Assembly (NCBI GenBank): GCA_900548215.1
Contig: URJI01000060.1
Coordinates: forward strand, 1 to 17,498
Length of the DNA stretch: 17,498 nt
DNA from: an uncultured Coprococcus sp.
Lineage (GTDB): Bacteria; Bacillota; Clostridia; Lachnospirales; Lachnospiraceae
Direction of reading: 5' to 3'
How positions within the stretch are numbered: the first letter of the stretch is position 1; every line of letters starts with the position of its first letter. Below, one piece after another: positions 1-6,887 of the stretch. A program made the position numbers and the translations under genes. The notes below the pieces were generated by a model that was given only the letters and a program-made list of their open reading frames with translations, did not search any database and was not told the origin of the DNA.

Positions 1-290
1 CTAAGGCACAGCTTGCAGAGCTTGCTATCGCTGATAAGGATGCTATCGTTGCAGATAAGATCTTCAGTGGTCTTGTTGAGGGACGTATCTCAAAGCAGGT
101 TAAGGAGATCAGTCTTCTTGATCAGGTTTATGTTAAGGCTGAGGATGGAAAGCAGACAGTTGCTAAGTACCTTGAGTCAGTAAACAAGAGCCTTTCAATC
201 GCTAAGTTTGTTCGTTTCGAAGTTGGCGAGGGTATGGAGAAGAAGAACGAAGACTTCGCAGCTGAGGTTGCTAAGCAGATGAACGTATAA
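1..290 (+). CDS. tsf: Elongation factor Ts, C-terminal part (5' end outside window)
   Basis: EF-Ts is the guanine nucleotide exchange factor that recharges EF-Tu with GTP during translation elongation in the cytoplasm. Only the last 95 or so codons are present, read from base 3 to a TAA at 288-290. The visible protein has the C-terminal dimerisation-domain pattern of the family: a segment reading KIFSGLVEGRISKQVKEISL, then LLDQVYVK, then a GQ-like loop (DGKQTVAKYL), a strand IAKFVRFEVGEG, and the usual end in EVAKQMNV. It is complete at the 3' end and followed 50 bp later by a strong terminator, so it is the last gene of its transcript (rpsB-tsf is the usual order, not visible here). Codon use is strongly biased (GTT, CTT, AAG), as expected for a highly expressed gene. 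Confidence 0.95.
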   Translation, partial: KAQLAELAIADKDAIVADKIFSGLVEGRISKQVKEISLLDQVYVKAEDGKQTVAKYLESVNKSLSIAKFVRFEVGEGMEKKNEDFAAEVAKQMNV

Positions 291-340
291 TAATTCGTAT
301 GTTCATATTTTGAATGGTTAATAATATATCTAGAAGAGAA

Positions 341-386
341 AACCTTGGATACCTGATTTTTCGGGTATCTAAGGTTTTTTGTTTGA
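341..386 (+). terminator. Rho-independent terminator of tsf
   Basis: Thirteen-base arms AACCTTGGATACC and GGTATCTAAGGTT (one mismatch) enclose an AT-rich loop and are followed by a T run. The position directly after the tsf stop fits a transcript end. Confidence 0.9.
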
Positions 387-414
387 TTGAAACACTATCT
401 GCCTGTGTTATAAT
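387..414 (+). promoter_or_regulatory. Sigma-A type promoter upstream of the decayed two-component locus
   Basis: TTGAAA at 387-392 and TATAAT at 409-414 are separated by 16 bp. The start would be near 421. No gene lies within the next 180 bp, so the transcript either has a long leader into the response-regulator remnant or is a leftover. Nothing codes between 387 and 601; the stretch is AT-rich and holds this promoter plus the direct-repeat promoter at 508-568. Confidence 0.5.
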
Positions 415-507
415 GAAAAAAAAGCTTTATATAATATACAGAAAAATATATACAGGCAGAATTACACAAGATATATAAATGGAATTCTGGCAGATTATAA
501 TCCTGTT

Positions 508-568
508 TTATAAGCTTATTTAAGTTTATAAGCTGATTTAAGCTATATTTAAGTTTGACAGATATAAT
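508..568 (+). promoter_or_regulatory. Direct-repeat operator with TATAAT box (autoregulated-type promoter)
   Basis: Two tandem 18-bp units, TTATAAGCTTATTTAAGT (508-525) and TTATAAGCTGATTTAAGC (526-543), are followed by another ATTTAAG at 547-553. The last two ATTTAAG cores start 11 bp apart (536 and 547), one helical turn, the layout used by OmpR/PhoB-family regulators. A perfect TATAAT lies at 563-568 with no good -35 at the right distance, as in activator-dependent promoters. The response-regulator start codon is at 602. Binding by the lost regulator is inferred. Confidence 0.55.
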
Positions 569-601
569 AGATTATATTCAAATAGATGCGGAGATGATGG
601 T

Positions 602-730
602 ATGAGATTACTTCTTGCTGAGGATGAAAAGGCACTTTCAAGTGCACTTCAGGTTATATTGAAGCACAATAACTGTTGTTTTTTTGCTTGCGTTGTTCTG
701 GTCAAAGAAGATATTCAGACCTGTTGCTGA
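602..730 (+). pseudogene. Response regulator remnant (N-terminal ~24 codons only)
   Basis: The ATG at 602, with GGAG 8 bp upstream, opens a frame beginning MRLLLAEDEKALSSALQVILKHNN. This is the first strand and helix of an OmpR-type receiver domain, including the acidic pair (E7, D8) that binds magnesium. After about codon 24 the homology ends abruptly: the sequence in another frame becomes the transmembrane end of a histidine kinase, and the regulator frame stops at 728-730 after 42 codons. The phosphorylated Asp, the rest of the receiver and the whole DNA-binding domain are missing. The simplest reading is a deletion that joined the start of the regulator to the middle of the adjacent kinase gene. 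The junction is near 660-675. Confidence 0.8.
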
Positions 731-1247
731 TAGTTATGATAAACAGAAACGGTTTATAACAGATGCAAGTCATGAGATTAAGACTCCGCTTACAATAATT
801 GATGCAAATACAGAAGTTATAGAGATGATGAGCGGTGAGAGTGAGTGGACAAAGAATACAAGGGATCAGGTGAAAAGGCTCACGTCGCTCACAAATCAGA
901 TGGTTGCCCTTTCAAGACTTGATGAGAATTCAATAAGGCAGCTCATAAGTATTCTGGTTGACAATGCCATGAAATATGCCGCCATGGATGCCGGAGTTGA
1001 CGTATTCTTAAAACGGGACGGATGTAAGATGTGCTTTGTGCTGCGTAATCTGACAGATGGAATGAAATCTGGGGATCAGAAGGTTCTGTTTGAACGTTTC
1101 TACAGACCAGACAGTTCGAGGAATTCGGAGACTGGCGGATCTGGTATAGGATTATCACTTGCAAAATCAATAGTTGAATCACATAAAGGAAAAATCACGG
1201 CAGTATGCGATGAAAAAGGATATATAACATTCAAGATTATAATGTAG
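663..1247 (+). pseudogene. Sensor histidine kinase remnant (sensor lost, internal in-frame deletion)
   Basis: The frame is open from 663; the first possible start is TTG at 684, with no good ribosome binding site. It begins inside what looks like the last membrane helix (VVFLLALFW). A short linker and the phosphoacceptor H-box follow (ITDASHEIKTPLTII, intact His). The dimerisation helix then runs to LTNQMVALSRLDEN and jumps directly to SIRQLISILVDNAMKYA, the N-box of the ATPase domain. About 40-50 residues usually lie between these two motifs, so there is an in-frame deletion near 926-935. The F-box (LFERFYRPD), the G2 box (GGSGIGLSLAKSIVESHKG) and a natural TAG are kept. With no sensor, no partner regulator and a shortened core, this is probably dead, though a truncated cytoplasmic protein cannot be excluded. 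Confidence 0.8.
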
Positions 1248-1264
1248 CCTGCCATAATAAAAAC

Positions 1265-1312
1265 AGCTCTGTCTGTCAGATACACTGTGTATCTGGCGGC
1301 AGAGCTTTTATT
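1265..1312 (+). terminator. Terminator after the kinase remnant
   Basis: AGCTCTG and CAGAGCT outer arms with an inner CAGATACA/TGTATCTG stem give a long hairpin, followed by TTTTATTT. It lies 18 bp after the kinase stop. Confidence 0.8.
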
Positions 1313-1314
1313 TA

Positions 1315-1400
1315 CGCGAGCAACGAGCCAAAGTCCGTGCTTGCACGAGACCTTGGCGACTGCCGCGATAACTTGAGAAACTCGCGAAGCGTGTTTCTCA
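1315..1400. repeat. REP-like element of two adjacent hairpins
   Basis: A first imperfect hairpin at 1327-1357 pairs GCCAAAGTCCGTGC with GCACGAGACCTTGGC around a TT loop. A second at 1374-1400 pairs TGAGAAACTCGC with GCGTGTTTCTCA around GAA. The block is GC-richer than its surroundings and non-coding, like dispersed REP/BIME-type palindromes. No other full copy is in the window, so the repetitive nature is inferred. Confidence 0.45.
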
Positions 1401-1506
1401 TAGTTTTGTTCAGGGTTATGATTAAAAATATTGGGAGTACATGATTGTATGAGTTTTTTGAATAGTGTTGTGCACATTTTAATTTGGATAACATTATATT
1501 ATTGAG

Positions 1507-1670
1507 TTGCGCACAATGTTTCACATAGATTGCGCTCAAGTTGCGCTTAAATATAGTTAAAATGCATAATTAATTTGCGAAAAGATTGTCTACAAGCGAC
1601 ATAGTAACCAGAAACATAATATGTTAATATAATACTAAAGAACAAACGGTTGCGCAACTGTTGTACAACA
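1507..1670 (+). promoter_or_regulatory. Putative control region of the galactanase gene (TTGCGC motifs, TATAAT, palindromes)
   Basis: TTGCGC occurs at 1507, 1530, 1541 and 1650, with TTGCGA at 1575; the 1530 and 1541 copies are exactly 11 bp apart. A perfect TATAAT is at 1628-1633 without a recognisable -35, giving a predicted start near 1640. Just downstream are two perfect palindromes back to back, GTTGCGCAAC (1649-1658) and TGTTGTACAACA (1659-1670), placed where a repressor would block initiation. The bases between 1401 and 1506 show no gene or clear signal. That regulators bind here is inferred. Confidence 0.45.
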
Positions 1671-1758
1671 TATCACAAGGAGGGACCCGCCCTAAGGCGG
1701 GAGGATCCCTTGTGATAATGCAGACGCCGCGCGAAGCGCACAGGAATGCGTCTGCAAA
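1671..1758 (+). other. Structured 5' leader of the galactanase mRNA (two long hairpins)
   Basis: Hairpin A (about 1671-1716) pairs TATCACAAGG with CCTTGTGATA and an inner CCCGCC with GGCGGG around CTAA. Its left arm contains an AGGAGGG that would be hidden in the stem. Hairpin B (about 1719-1756) pairs TGCAGACGC with GCGTCTGCA and has an inner GCGC-GAA-GCGC. The gene's own ribosome binding site (AGGAGGG, 1772-1778) follows 15 nt later. It matches no riboswitch class I recognise; it could also be an inserted palindromic element. Confidence 0.45.
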
Positions 1759-1783
1759 TCATCACATTATTAGGAGGGCATAT

Positions 1784-4700
1784 ATGAGAAGACAGAGAAT
1801 TGCAAAACAGATCGGCTGTGCGGTTCTCGCAGGATCGCTTGTTATAGGACAGATTTTCGGATCGGGTACTTCACTTATAAAAGCGAAGGCTGCTGAGAGC
1901 TGGGTTGATACATTTATGGTAGCAAATGGTGATTTTGAGACAGGAGACAGCAGTGATTGGACGTTAGATCCCGGATCCGGAGCTGAACTTGTGGTAAAAA
2001 ATGGTGGAAGCAATGTAAATACTACATATTATCTGAACATATGGGCTTCTGATTCGTCCGATGCCAGCATTACACAGACTATTGCGTCTGTTCCAGCAGG
2101 AACTTACAAGCTTGAATATGATGTTGAGGGGGATGCTCAGGATACAGGCCTTACAGTTTCTGTTGCAGGTAAGAAGCAGGCTGTTGGAGCTACGACCGGA
2201 TGGGATGCATGGACTACCAATGAGACAGAGGAATTTGTTCTTGAAGATACAACAGATGTCAGTATTTCATTCACGGGAAGTCTTGCCAGTGGATATTGGG
2301 GCAAGATAGATAATGTTAAGCTATATAAGCTTACGGAGGATGACTCAGATACAGTGGAGCCTGTGGAGGCAGGAATATATGTTGATCGTGTCAAAGATCT
2401 TACATACACTGATTTGAATGGAGAGAAACAGGAATTTATAGAAGGTGTGGATGTATCATCTTACGTATCCCTGAAGAACAGCGGCGTTAAGTATTATGAT
2501 TTCGACGGCAAAGAACTTGATGATATTGGATACTTTAAGTTCCTTGCAAGCTGCGGTGTAAATTATGTCCGTGTCCGTGTATGGAACAATCCATATGACG
2601 CAGATGGTAATGGATACGGTGGTGGTGACAATGATATTGAGACTGCTAAAAAGATCGGACAGTATGCCACAGCGGCAGGTATAAAGCTTCTTGTGGATTT
2701 CCACTACTCAGATTTCTGGGCTGATCCTGGCAAACAGCAGGTGCCTAAGGCTTGGTCAGGCTTTACACTTGATGAAAAGGTAGCAGCAGTTGAGCAGTAT
2801 ACATCAGAAAGCCTCAAGACTCTTCTTGCAGCAGGTGTTGATGTGGGTATGGTGCAGATCGGTAATGAGACTACAAATGGAATATGTGGTGAGACAAGCT
2901 GGGCAAATATGGCAAAGATATTCAGTGCCGGAAGCAAGGCTGTAAGGGATATCAACAAGAACATTCTTGTTGCCATTCATTTCACAAATCCAGAGAGAAG
3001 TGGTAACTATGCAAGATTTGCGGGATATCTTAATACATATAAAGTTGATTATGATGTATTTGCATCATCTTACTACCCGGTATGGCACGGCACACCGGAT
3101 AACCTCACATCAGTTCTCAAGAATGTAGCGGATACATATGGCAAGCTTGTAATGGTTGCAGAGACATCGTGGGCATACACGTTGGATGATGGAGACGGAC
3201 ATGAAAATACTGTCAGAAAAGGTAAAGACGATTCTACAACTTATGATTTATCAGTTCAGGGGCAGGCAAATGAGATAAGCTCCGTTATAAAAGCAGTAAA
3301 GAATACAGGTTCTTCAGGAATTGGTGTCTTCTACTGGGAGCCTGCATGGATTCCGGTAAATGTGTATGATTCATCTGCAGAAAACGCAGCAGATGTGCTC
3401 GCAGCAAATAAGGAAGCATGGGAGAAATACGGTTCAGGCTGGGCTTCATCATACGCTGGAGAGTATGATGAAGAAGATGCCGGCAAGTGGTACGGCGGTT
3501 CAGCGGTTGACAACCAGGCTCTGTTTGATTTCACAGGACATCCACTTGAGTCACTCAAGACATTTGCCTATGTACATACAGGAACAAAGACTAAGAGAGA
3601 GGTGCTTTCAATATCAGTTAATGATGTTGAGATAGAGATAACAGATATCGAGAATGTGGCACTGCCAAAGACAGCGACAATAAATTACAACGATGGCAAT
3701 TCTGAGAGCGTGGATATCACATGGGAGGATGGAGCTCTTGAGAAGGTTAAAAACAATGGCGCTGGAACATGCACGGTAAATGGAACGATAACAGTAAATG
3801 ATGAGACAGTGGAAGTTCAGTGCAATGTATCCATATTAAAGGAGAACCTGCTCGTAAATTCTGGATTTGAGTCAGGAAACGAGGGCTGGAATATCGCAGA
3901 TGGCAGCAAGGGATTTGCAATCAAGACAAATGAGGATTTCAGAAACGGAAAATACTGCGGACATTATTACTATGCATCAGATTTCACATATGACGTTTAT
4001 CAGACCATCACGCTTGAACCGGGAGAGTATGTTTTCAATGCATATCTTCAGGGCGGTGCAAATGGAAAAAATGACGTATATGAATTGTACGCAAGGATTG
4101 GTGACACAGATCTTGCATCTGATGCAGCAGTTCCTGATGGCTGGAAGGTGTGGCAGCATCCTGAAATAAGATTTGTTGTAAATGAGACAACTGAAGTTAT
4201 GGTAGGAATGAGAGCTGCAGCCACAGGCGGTGCATGGGGAACATGGGATGATGCATATCTCTACAAAGATGCAGACATCATACCAACACCGAATCCAGGT
4301 CCAAATCCGGATGAGGTTAAAAATGGTCTTATCACAGAGGATGGAGTTACTTACTACTATGTAAATGGCGTTTTTCAGACAGAGTATACAGGTTTTGTAA
4401 AGCAGGACAAGCTCAACTACTATGTAAAGGACGGCGTTGTTCAGGCTGCCTACAAGGGCCTTGTAAAGAGCGGCAAATCAGGTAATGTATGGTACGTGAG
4501 AAATGGTGTTATATATACTGCATACACAGGCTTTGTAAAAAATGGAAATGGACAGCAGTGTTACATCTACAAGGGACTGTTTCTGCCGGGGAAGACGGGA
4601 CTTGCAAAGAGCAGTGTGACAGGTAAGTTCTATTACGTAAAAAAAGGAATCATACAGACTGCATATACAGGCTTTGTGAAGAATCCAGCTTCTGGCAATC

Positions 4701-4882
4701 AGTGCTATGTTAAGAAAGGCGTGTTCCAGAGCAGTCTTACAGCAGTTGTAAAGAGCCCAAAGTCAGGTGTCAGATATTATGTAAGAAATGGAAGAATTTC
4801 ATATAAAACTACAGGAGTTGTGACAGTATCAAAGGTGAGATATAGAGTTGTAAAGGGTGTAGTTAAGAGTATTATAAAATAA
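1784..4882 (+). CDS. Secreted endo-beta-1,4-galactanase, GH53, multi-modular
   Basis: This enzyme hydrolyses beta-1,4-galactan side chains of pectin (arabinogalactan I) outside the cell. The ATG at 1784 is chosen because AGGAGGG sits 5 bp upstream and a signal peptide follows at once (MRRQRIAKQ, hydrophobic core, cleavage near AKAAES). The open frame begins further up, at 1661, but that part lies in the hairpin leader. Of 1032 residues: about 35-180 is a CBM61-like beta-sandwich; 200-600 is GH53, with the general acid Glu362 in QIGNET and the nucleophile Glu460 in VAETSWA. About 605-690 is an Ig-like (Big_4 type) domain, 690-832 a second CBM61-like module, 833-845 a Pro-rich linker, and 846-1032 eight repeats of the form YYVKxGVxQTAYTGFVK. 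The repeats probably tether the enzyme to the cell surface. The gene is monocistronic, with its own long leader and terminator. Confidence 0.92.
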   Translation: MRRQRIAKQIGCAVLAGSLVIGQIFGSGTSLIKAKAAESWVDTFMVANGDFETGDSSDWTLDPGSGAELVVKNGGSNVNTTYYLNIWASDSSDASITQTIASVPAGTYKLEYDVEGDAQDTGLTVSVAGKKQAVGATTGWDAWTTNETEEFVLEDTTDVSISFTGSLASGYWGKIDNVKLYKLTEDDSDTVEPVEAGIYVDRVKDLTYTDLNGEKQEFIEGVDVSSYVSLKNSGVKYYDFDGKELDDIGYFKFLASCGVNYVRVRVWNNPYDADGNGYGGGDNDIETAKKIGQYATAAGIKLLVDFHYSDFWADPGKQQVPKAWSGFTLDEKVAAVEQYTSESLKTLLAAGVDVGMVQIGNETTNGICGETSWANMAKIFSAGSKAVRDINKNILVAIHFTNPERSGNYARFAGYLNTYKVDYDVFASSYYPVWHGTPDNLTSVLKNVADTYGKLVMVAETSWAYTLDDGDGHENTVRKGKDDSTTYDLSVQGQANEISSVIKAVKNTGSSGIGVFYWEPAWIPVNVYDSSAENAADVLAANKEAWEKYGSGWASSYAGEYDEEDAGKWYGGSAVDNQALFDFTGHPLESLKTFAYVHTGTKTKREVLSISVNDVEIEITDIENVALPKTATINYNDGNSESVDITWEDGALEKVKNNGAGTCTVNGTITVNDETVEVQCNVSILKENLLVNSGFESGNEGWNIADGSKGFAIKTNEDFRNGKYCGHYYYASDFTYDVYQTITLEPGEYVFNAYLQGGANGKNDVYELYARIGDTDLASDAAVPDGWKVWQHPEIRFVVNETTEVMVGMRAAATGGAWGTWDDAYLYKDADIIPTPNPGPNPDEVKNGLITEDGVTYYYVNGVFQTEYTGFVKQDKLNYYVKDGVVQAAYKGLVKSGKSGNVWYVRNGVIYTAYTGFVKNGNGQQCYIYKGLFLPGKTGLAKSSVTGKFYYVKKGIIQTAYTGFVKNPASGNQCYVKKGVFQSSLTAVVKSPKSGVRYYVRNGRISYKTTGVVTVSKVRYRVVKGVVKSIIK

Positions 4883-4884
4883 TT

Positions 4885-4946
4885 ACATAGAGATTCTATG
4901 TAGTATATGCAGTGCGGCAGTTCCAAAGTGGGACTGCCGCTTTAAA
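4885..4946 (+). terminator. Terminator of the galactanase gene
   Basis: A small TACATAGA/TCTATGTA hairpin comes first. A strong GC-rich hairpin follows at 4914-4940 (GCGGCAGTTCC with GGGACTGCCGC, one wobble), then TTTAAATT. The second hairpin is the likely terminator. Confidence 0.8.
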
Positions 4947-5012
4947 TTGTCTGAATAATATTGTTGATTTGTGAAAAAATTTAGAAAAAATTTATATTTT
5001 TTACAATTATAG

Positions 5013-5040
5013 TTGAAAAAGTATGAGGAAATGATATAGA
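5013..5040 (+). promoter_or_regulatory. Promoter of the purine permease gene
   Basis: TTGAAA at 5013-5018 and TATAGA at 5035-5040 are 16 bp apart. An A/T-tract region (4970-5005, with AAAAAATTTA twice) lies just upstream and could act as an UP element. The predicted start near 5047 lies after the GTG at 5043, which rules that codon out as a translation start. Confidence 0.55.
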
Positions 5041-5090
5041 ATGTGAAAGTATTTGTTTATATTATACTAAAAAGAGAAAAGGAGAGCATT

Positions 5091-6548
5091 ATGGACAAAT
5101 TCTTCAAAATCTCAGAGCGGGGGTCTAATATTAAGACTGAGATCATGGCAGGTCTTACAACATTCTTTGCTATGGCGTACATCGTTCTGGTCAATCCAAA
5201 TCAGGTTGCAGCAGAGGGCAGTAAGGGCTGGCTGGCCGAGTTAGTGCCAGATATGGCAGGAGAGCTCGGTACAATATGGAATTCTGTATTTATAGCTTCT
5301 ATATTGGTGGCTATCGTCGGTACACTTTTGATGGCATTTTTTGCTGACATGCCATTTGCACAGGCCTGTGGAATGGGCCTTAACTCATTTTTCTGTACTA
5401 TTTTTGTAGCTGGAGCTGCATTTGCAGGTGTAAGTGCAATCCGAGGTTATCAAGCGGGTCTCGTAATAGTTCTTGTATCAGGTCTTGTGTTCCTGATTCT
5501 TTCAGTTACAGGACTTAGAAAGTATATTGCAGTTGCAATGCCTGAGTGCCTCAAGAAATCAATACCTGCTGGCATTGGTCTGTTTATAGCACTTATCGGA
5601 CTGAAGAATGCATCGCTTATTCAGGACAACCCATACACATTTGTTCAGTTTTTCGATTTCCACGGAGTAATTTCAAATGGTGGTTCAGCTAAGGAGATCA
5701 TGGCACAGATAGCCCCTCCTATAGTTGCATTTGTTGGTTTTATAATCATTGCGATTCTTGCAAAGCTTAATGTAAAGGGAAATATTATCATAGGAATCAT
5801 TGCATCAACTGTTCTGTATTATGTTCTGATGCTTCAGACTCCTGAGTTTGATTTCTCATCAATTGGACAGTCATTCAAGGATTTTGGTTCAGTAGGATTC
5901 CTCGGAGTATTCCAGGGACAGGCATGGAAGGACGCTTTCTCAGCCGAGTACATCGGTGGTGTGTTCTCAGCAATCATGCTTGTGGTAAGTTTCTGTCTTG
6001 TTGATATGTTTGATACCATCGGAACATTATATGGAGCCGCTTCCCAGGCAAATATGCTTGACGAGAAGGGCGATCCTATGAAGCTTGATGAGTGTATGAT
6101 GTGTGATTCTATCGGTACTGTTTCAGGTGCCCTTCTTGGTACTTCAACATGTACTACATTTGTAGAGTCAGCTTCTGGTATAGCCGCTGGTGGTAGAACA
6201 GGCCTTACAAGTTTAGTCACAGCTATCTGCTTTGCAATATGTCTGTTTCTCAGCCCTGTAGCAACTGTTGTTCCATCATGTGCAACAGCTCCGGCACTCA
6301 TATTTGTAGGTGTTCTCATGGCTAAGAACTTTGCGAAGGTTGATATGGAAGACATGCGTTCAGCAGTTCCTGCTTTCGTAACATTCCTTATGATGCCACT
6401 TACTTACTCAATCTCAAATGGTATCGGTCTTGGAGCCATCACATACGTTCTTATCTCACTTTTCACAGGTAAGTACACAAAGAAGGATATCGTAGTAACA
6501 TGTATTGCGATCCTCTTTATTGTAAAGTTTGTGACGGTAACAATGTAA
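5091..6548 (+). CDS. NCS2-family purine permease (AzgA/PbuG type)
   Basis: This is an integral membrane transporter that takes up adenine, guanine or hypoxanthine with protons. It has 485 residues from the ATG at 5091, which has AAAGGAG 6-7 bp upstream. Family signatures are visible in order: the start MDKFFKISERGSNIKTEI; the first membrane helix MAGLTTFFAMAYIVLVNP; FADMPFAQACGMGLNSFF (TM3 region); the sugar-free purine site region LVDMFDTIGTLYGAA; and the motif STCTTFVESASGIAAGGRTG. About twelve or more hydrophobic segments span the protein, and the length is normal for the adenine/guanine/hypoxanthine branch (430-490). It has its own promoter and terminator, so it is monocistronic. I see no purine riboswitch in the ~45-nt leader. 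Which purine is preferred cannot be told from the sequence. Confidence 0.92.
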   Translation: MDKFFKISERGSNIKTEIMAGLTTFFAMAYIVLVNPNQVAAEGSKGWLAELVPDMAGELGTIWNSVFIASILVAIVGTLLMAFFADMPFAQACGMGLNSFFCTIFVAGAAFAGVSAIRGYQAGLVIVLVSGLVFLILSVTGLRKYIAVAMPECLKKSIPAGIGLFIALIGLKNASLIQDNPYTFVQFFDFHGVISNGGSAKEIMAQIAPPIVAFVGFIIIAILAKLNVKGNIIIGIIASTVLYYVLMLQTPEFDFSSIGQSFKDFGSVGFLGVFQGQAWKDAFSAEYIGGVFSAIMLVVSFCLVDMFDTIGTLYGAASQANMLDEKGDPMKLDECMMCDSIGTVSGALLGTSTCTTFVESASGIAAGGRTGLTSLVTAICFAICLFLSPVATVVPSCATAPALIFVGVLMAKNFAKVDMEDMRSAVPAFVTFLMMPLTYSISNGIGLGAITYVLISLFTGKYTKKDIVVTCIAILFIVKFVTVTM

Positions 6549-6584
6549 TAAATGCAAAAGGGAAATTTCCTAAGCGTATAATAG

Positions 6585-6634
6585 ATATAAGGTGTGCTTT
6601 TCATAAATTGGGGAGTGCGCCTTATATATTTTTT
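6585..6634 (+). terminator. Terminator of the permease gene
   Basis: ATATAAGGTGTGC (6585-6597) pairs over 13 positions, counting G-U wobbles, with GTGCGCCTTATAT (6615-6627). A 17-nt loop separates the arms and a T run follows. Confidence 0.75.
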
Positions 6635-6688
6635 GCATTTTATTAAAATGAACGTGTACTTTTTGCATTTCCTGAAATGAAACGACGG

Positions 6689-6717
6689 TTGCCAAAGCCA
6701 AAATTTTGTAGTATCAT
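6689..6717 (+). promoter_or_regulatory. Promoter of tRNA-Arg
   Basis: TTGCCA at 6689-6694, a 17-bp spacer and TATCAT at 6712-6717 place the transcription start only a few bases before the tRNA 5' end at 6727. Confidence 0.65.
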
Positions 6718-6726
6718 ACCAACAGT

Positions 6727-6798
6727 GTACCAGTAGCCAATCGGATACGGCAATGGCCTCCGGAGCCATGACGGGCGGTTCGACTCCGCCCTGGTACG
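6727..6798 (+). tRNA. tRNA-Arg, anticodon CCG
   Basis: A full cloverleaf folds by eye. The acceptor stem is GTACCAG/CTGGTAC. U8-A9 precede a D arm GCC...GGC, with A14 and GG in the loop. The anticodon arm is ATGGC-CTCCGGA-GCCAT, giving anticodon CCG (reads CGG, Arg) with G37. A 4-nt variable loop precedes the T arm GGCGG-TTCGACT-CCGCC, and the discriminator base is G6798. The 3' CCA is not encoded and must be added after transcription. A T run directly follows and ends the transcript. The D stem has only three good pairs. It is a single-gene transcript. Confidence 0.9.
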
Positions 6799-6887
6799 TT
6801 TTTTTTTACTTTTTTTGTGAAAGCGGGATTTTATATTCCATGTAAAAGTGGTATAACACAAGAAGAATTTCGTAGAGGAAGACAGAA

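Noticed and set aside
1661..1783. N-terminal 41-residue extension of the galactanase
   Set aside because: It begins with TTG, lies in the hairpin leader, has no ribosome binding site and would bury the signal peptide. The ATG at 1784 has an ideal AGGAGGG.
5043..5090. GTG start for the purine permease
   Set aside because: No ribosome binding site, it lies at or before the predicted transcription start, and the family's N-terminus begins at the ATG at 5091, which has AAAGGAG.
4946..5090. Purine riboswitch before the permease
   Set aside because: No conserved purine-aptamer helices or loop-loop motifs are visible, and the leader after the predicted start is only ~45 nt.
6727..6887. Integration site (att) at the tRNA-Arg gene
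   Set aside because: No integrase gene and no duplicated 3' tRNA end are present in the window; the neighbouring genes look resident.
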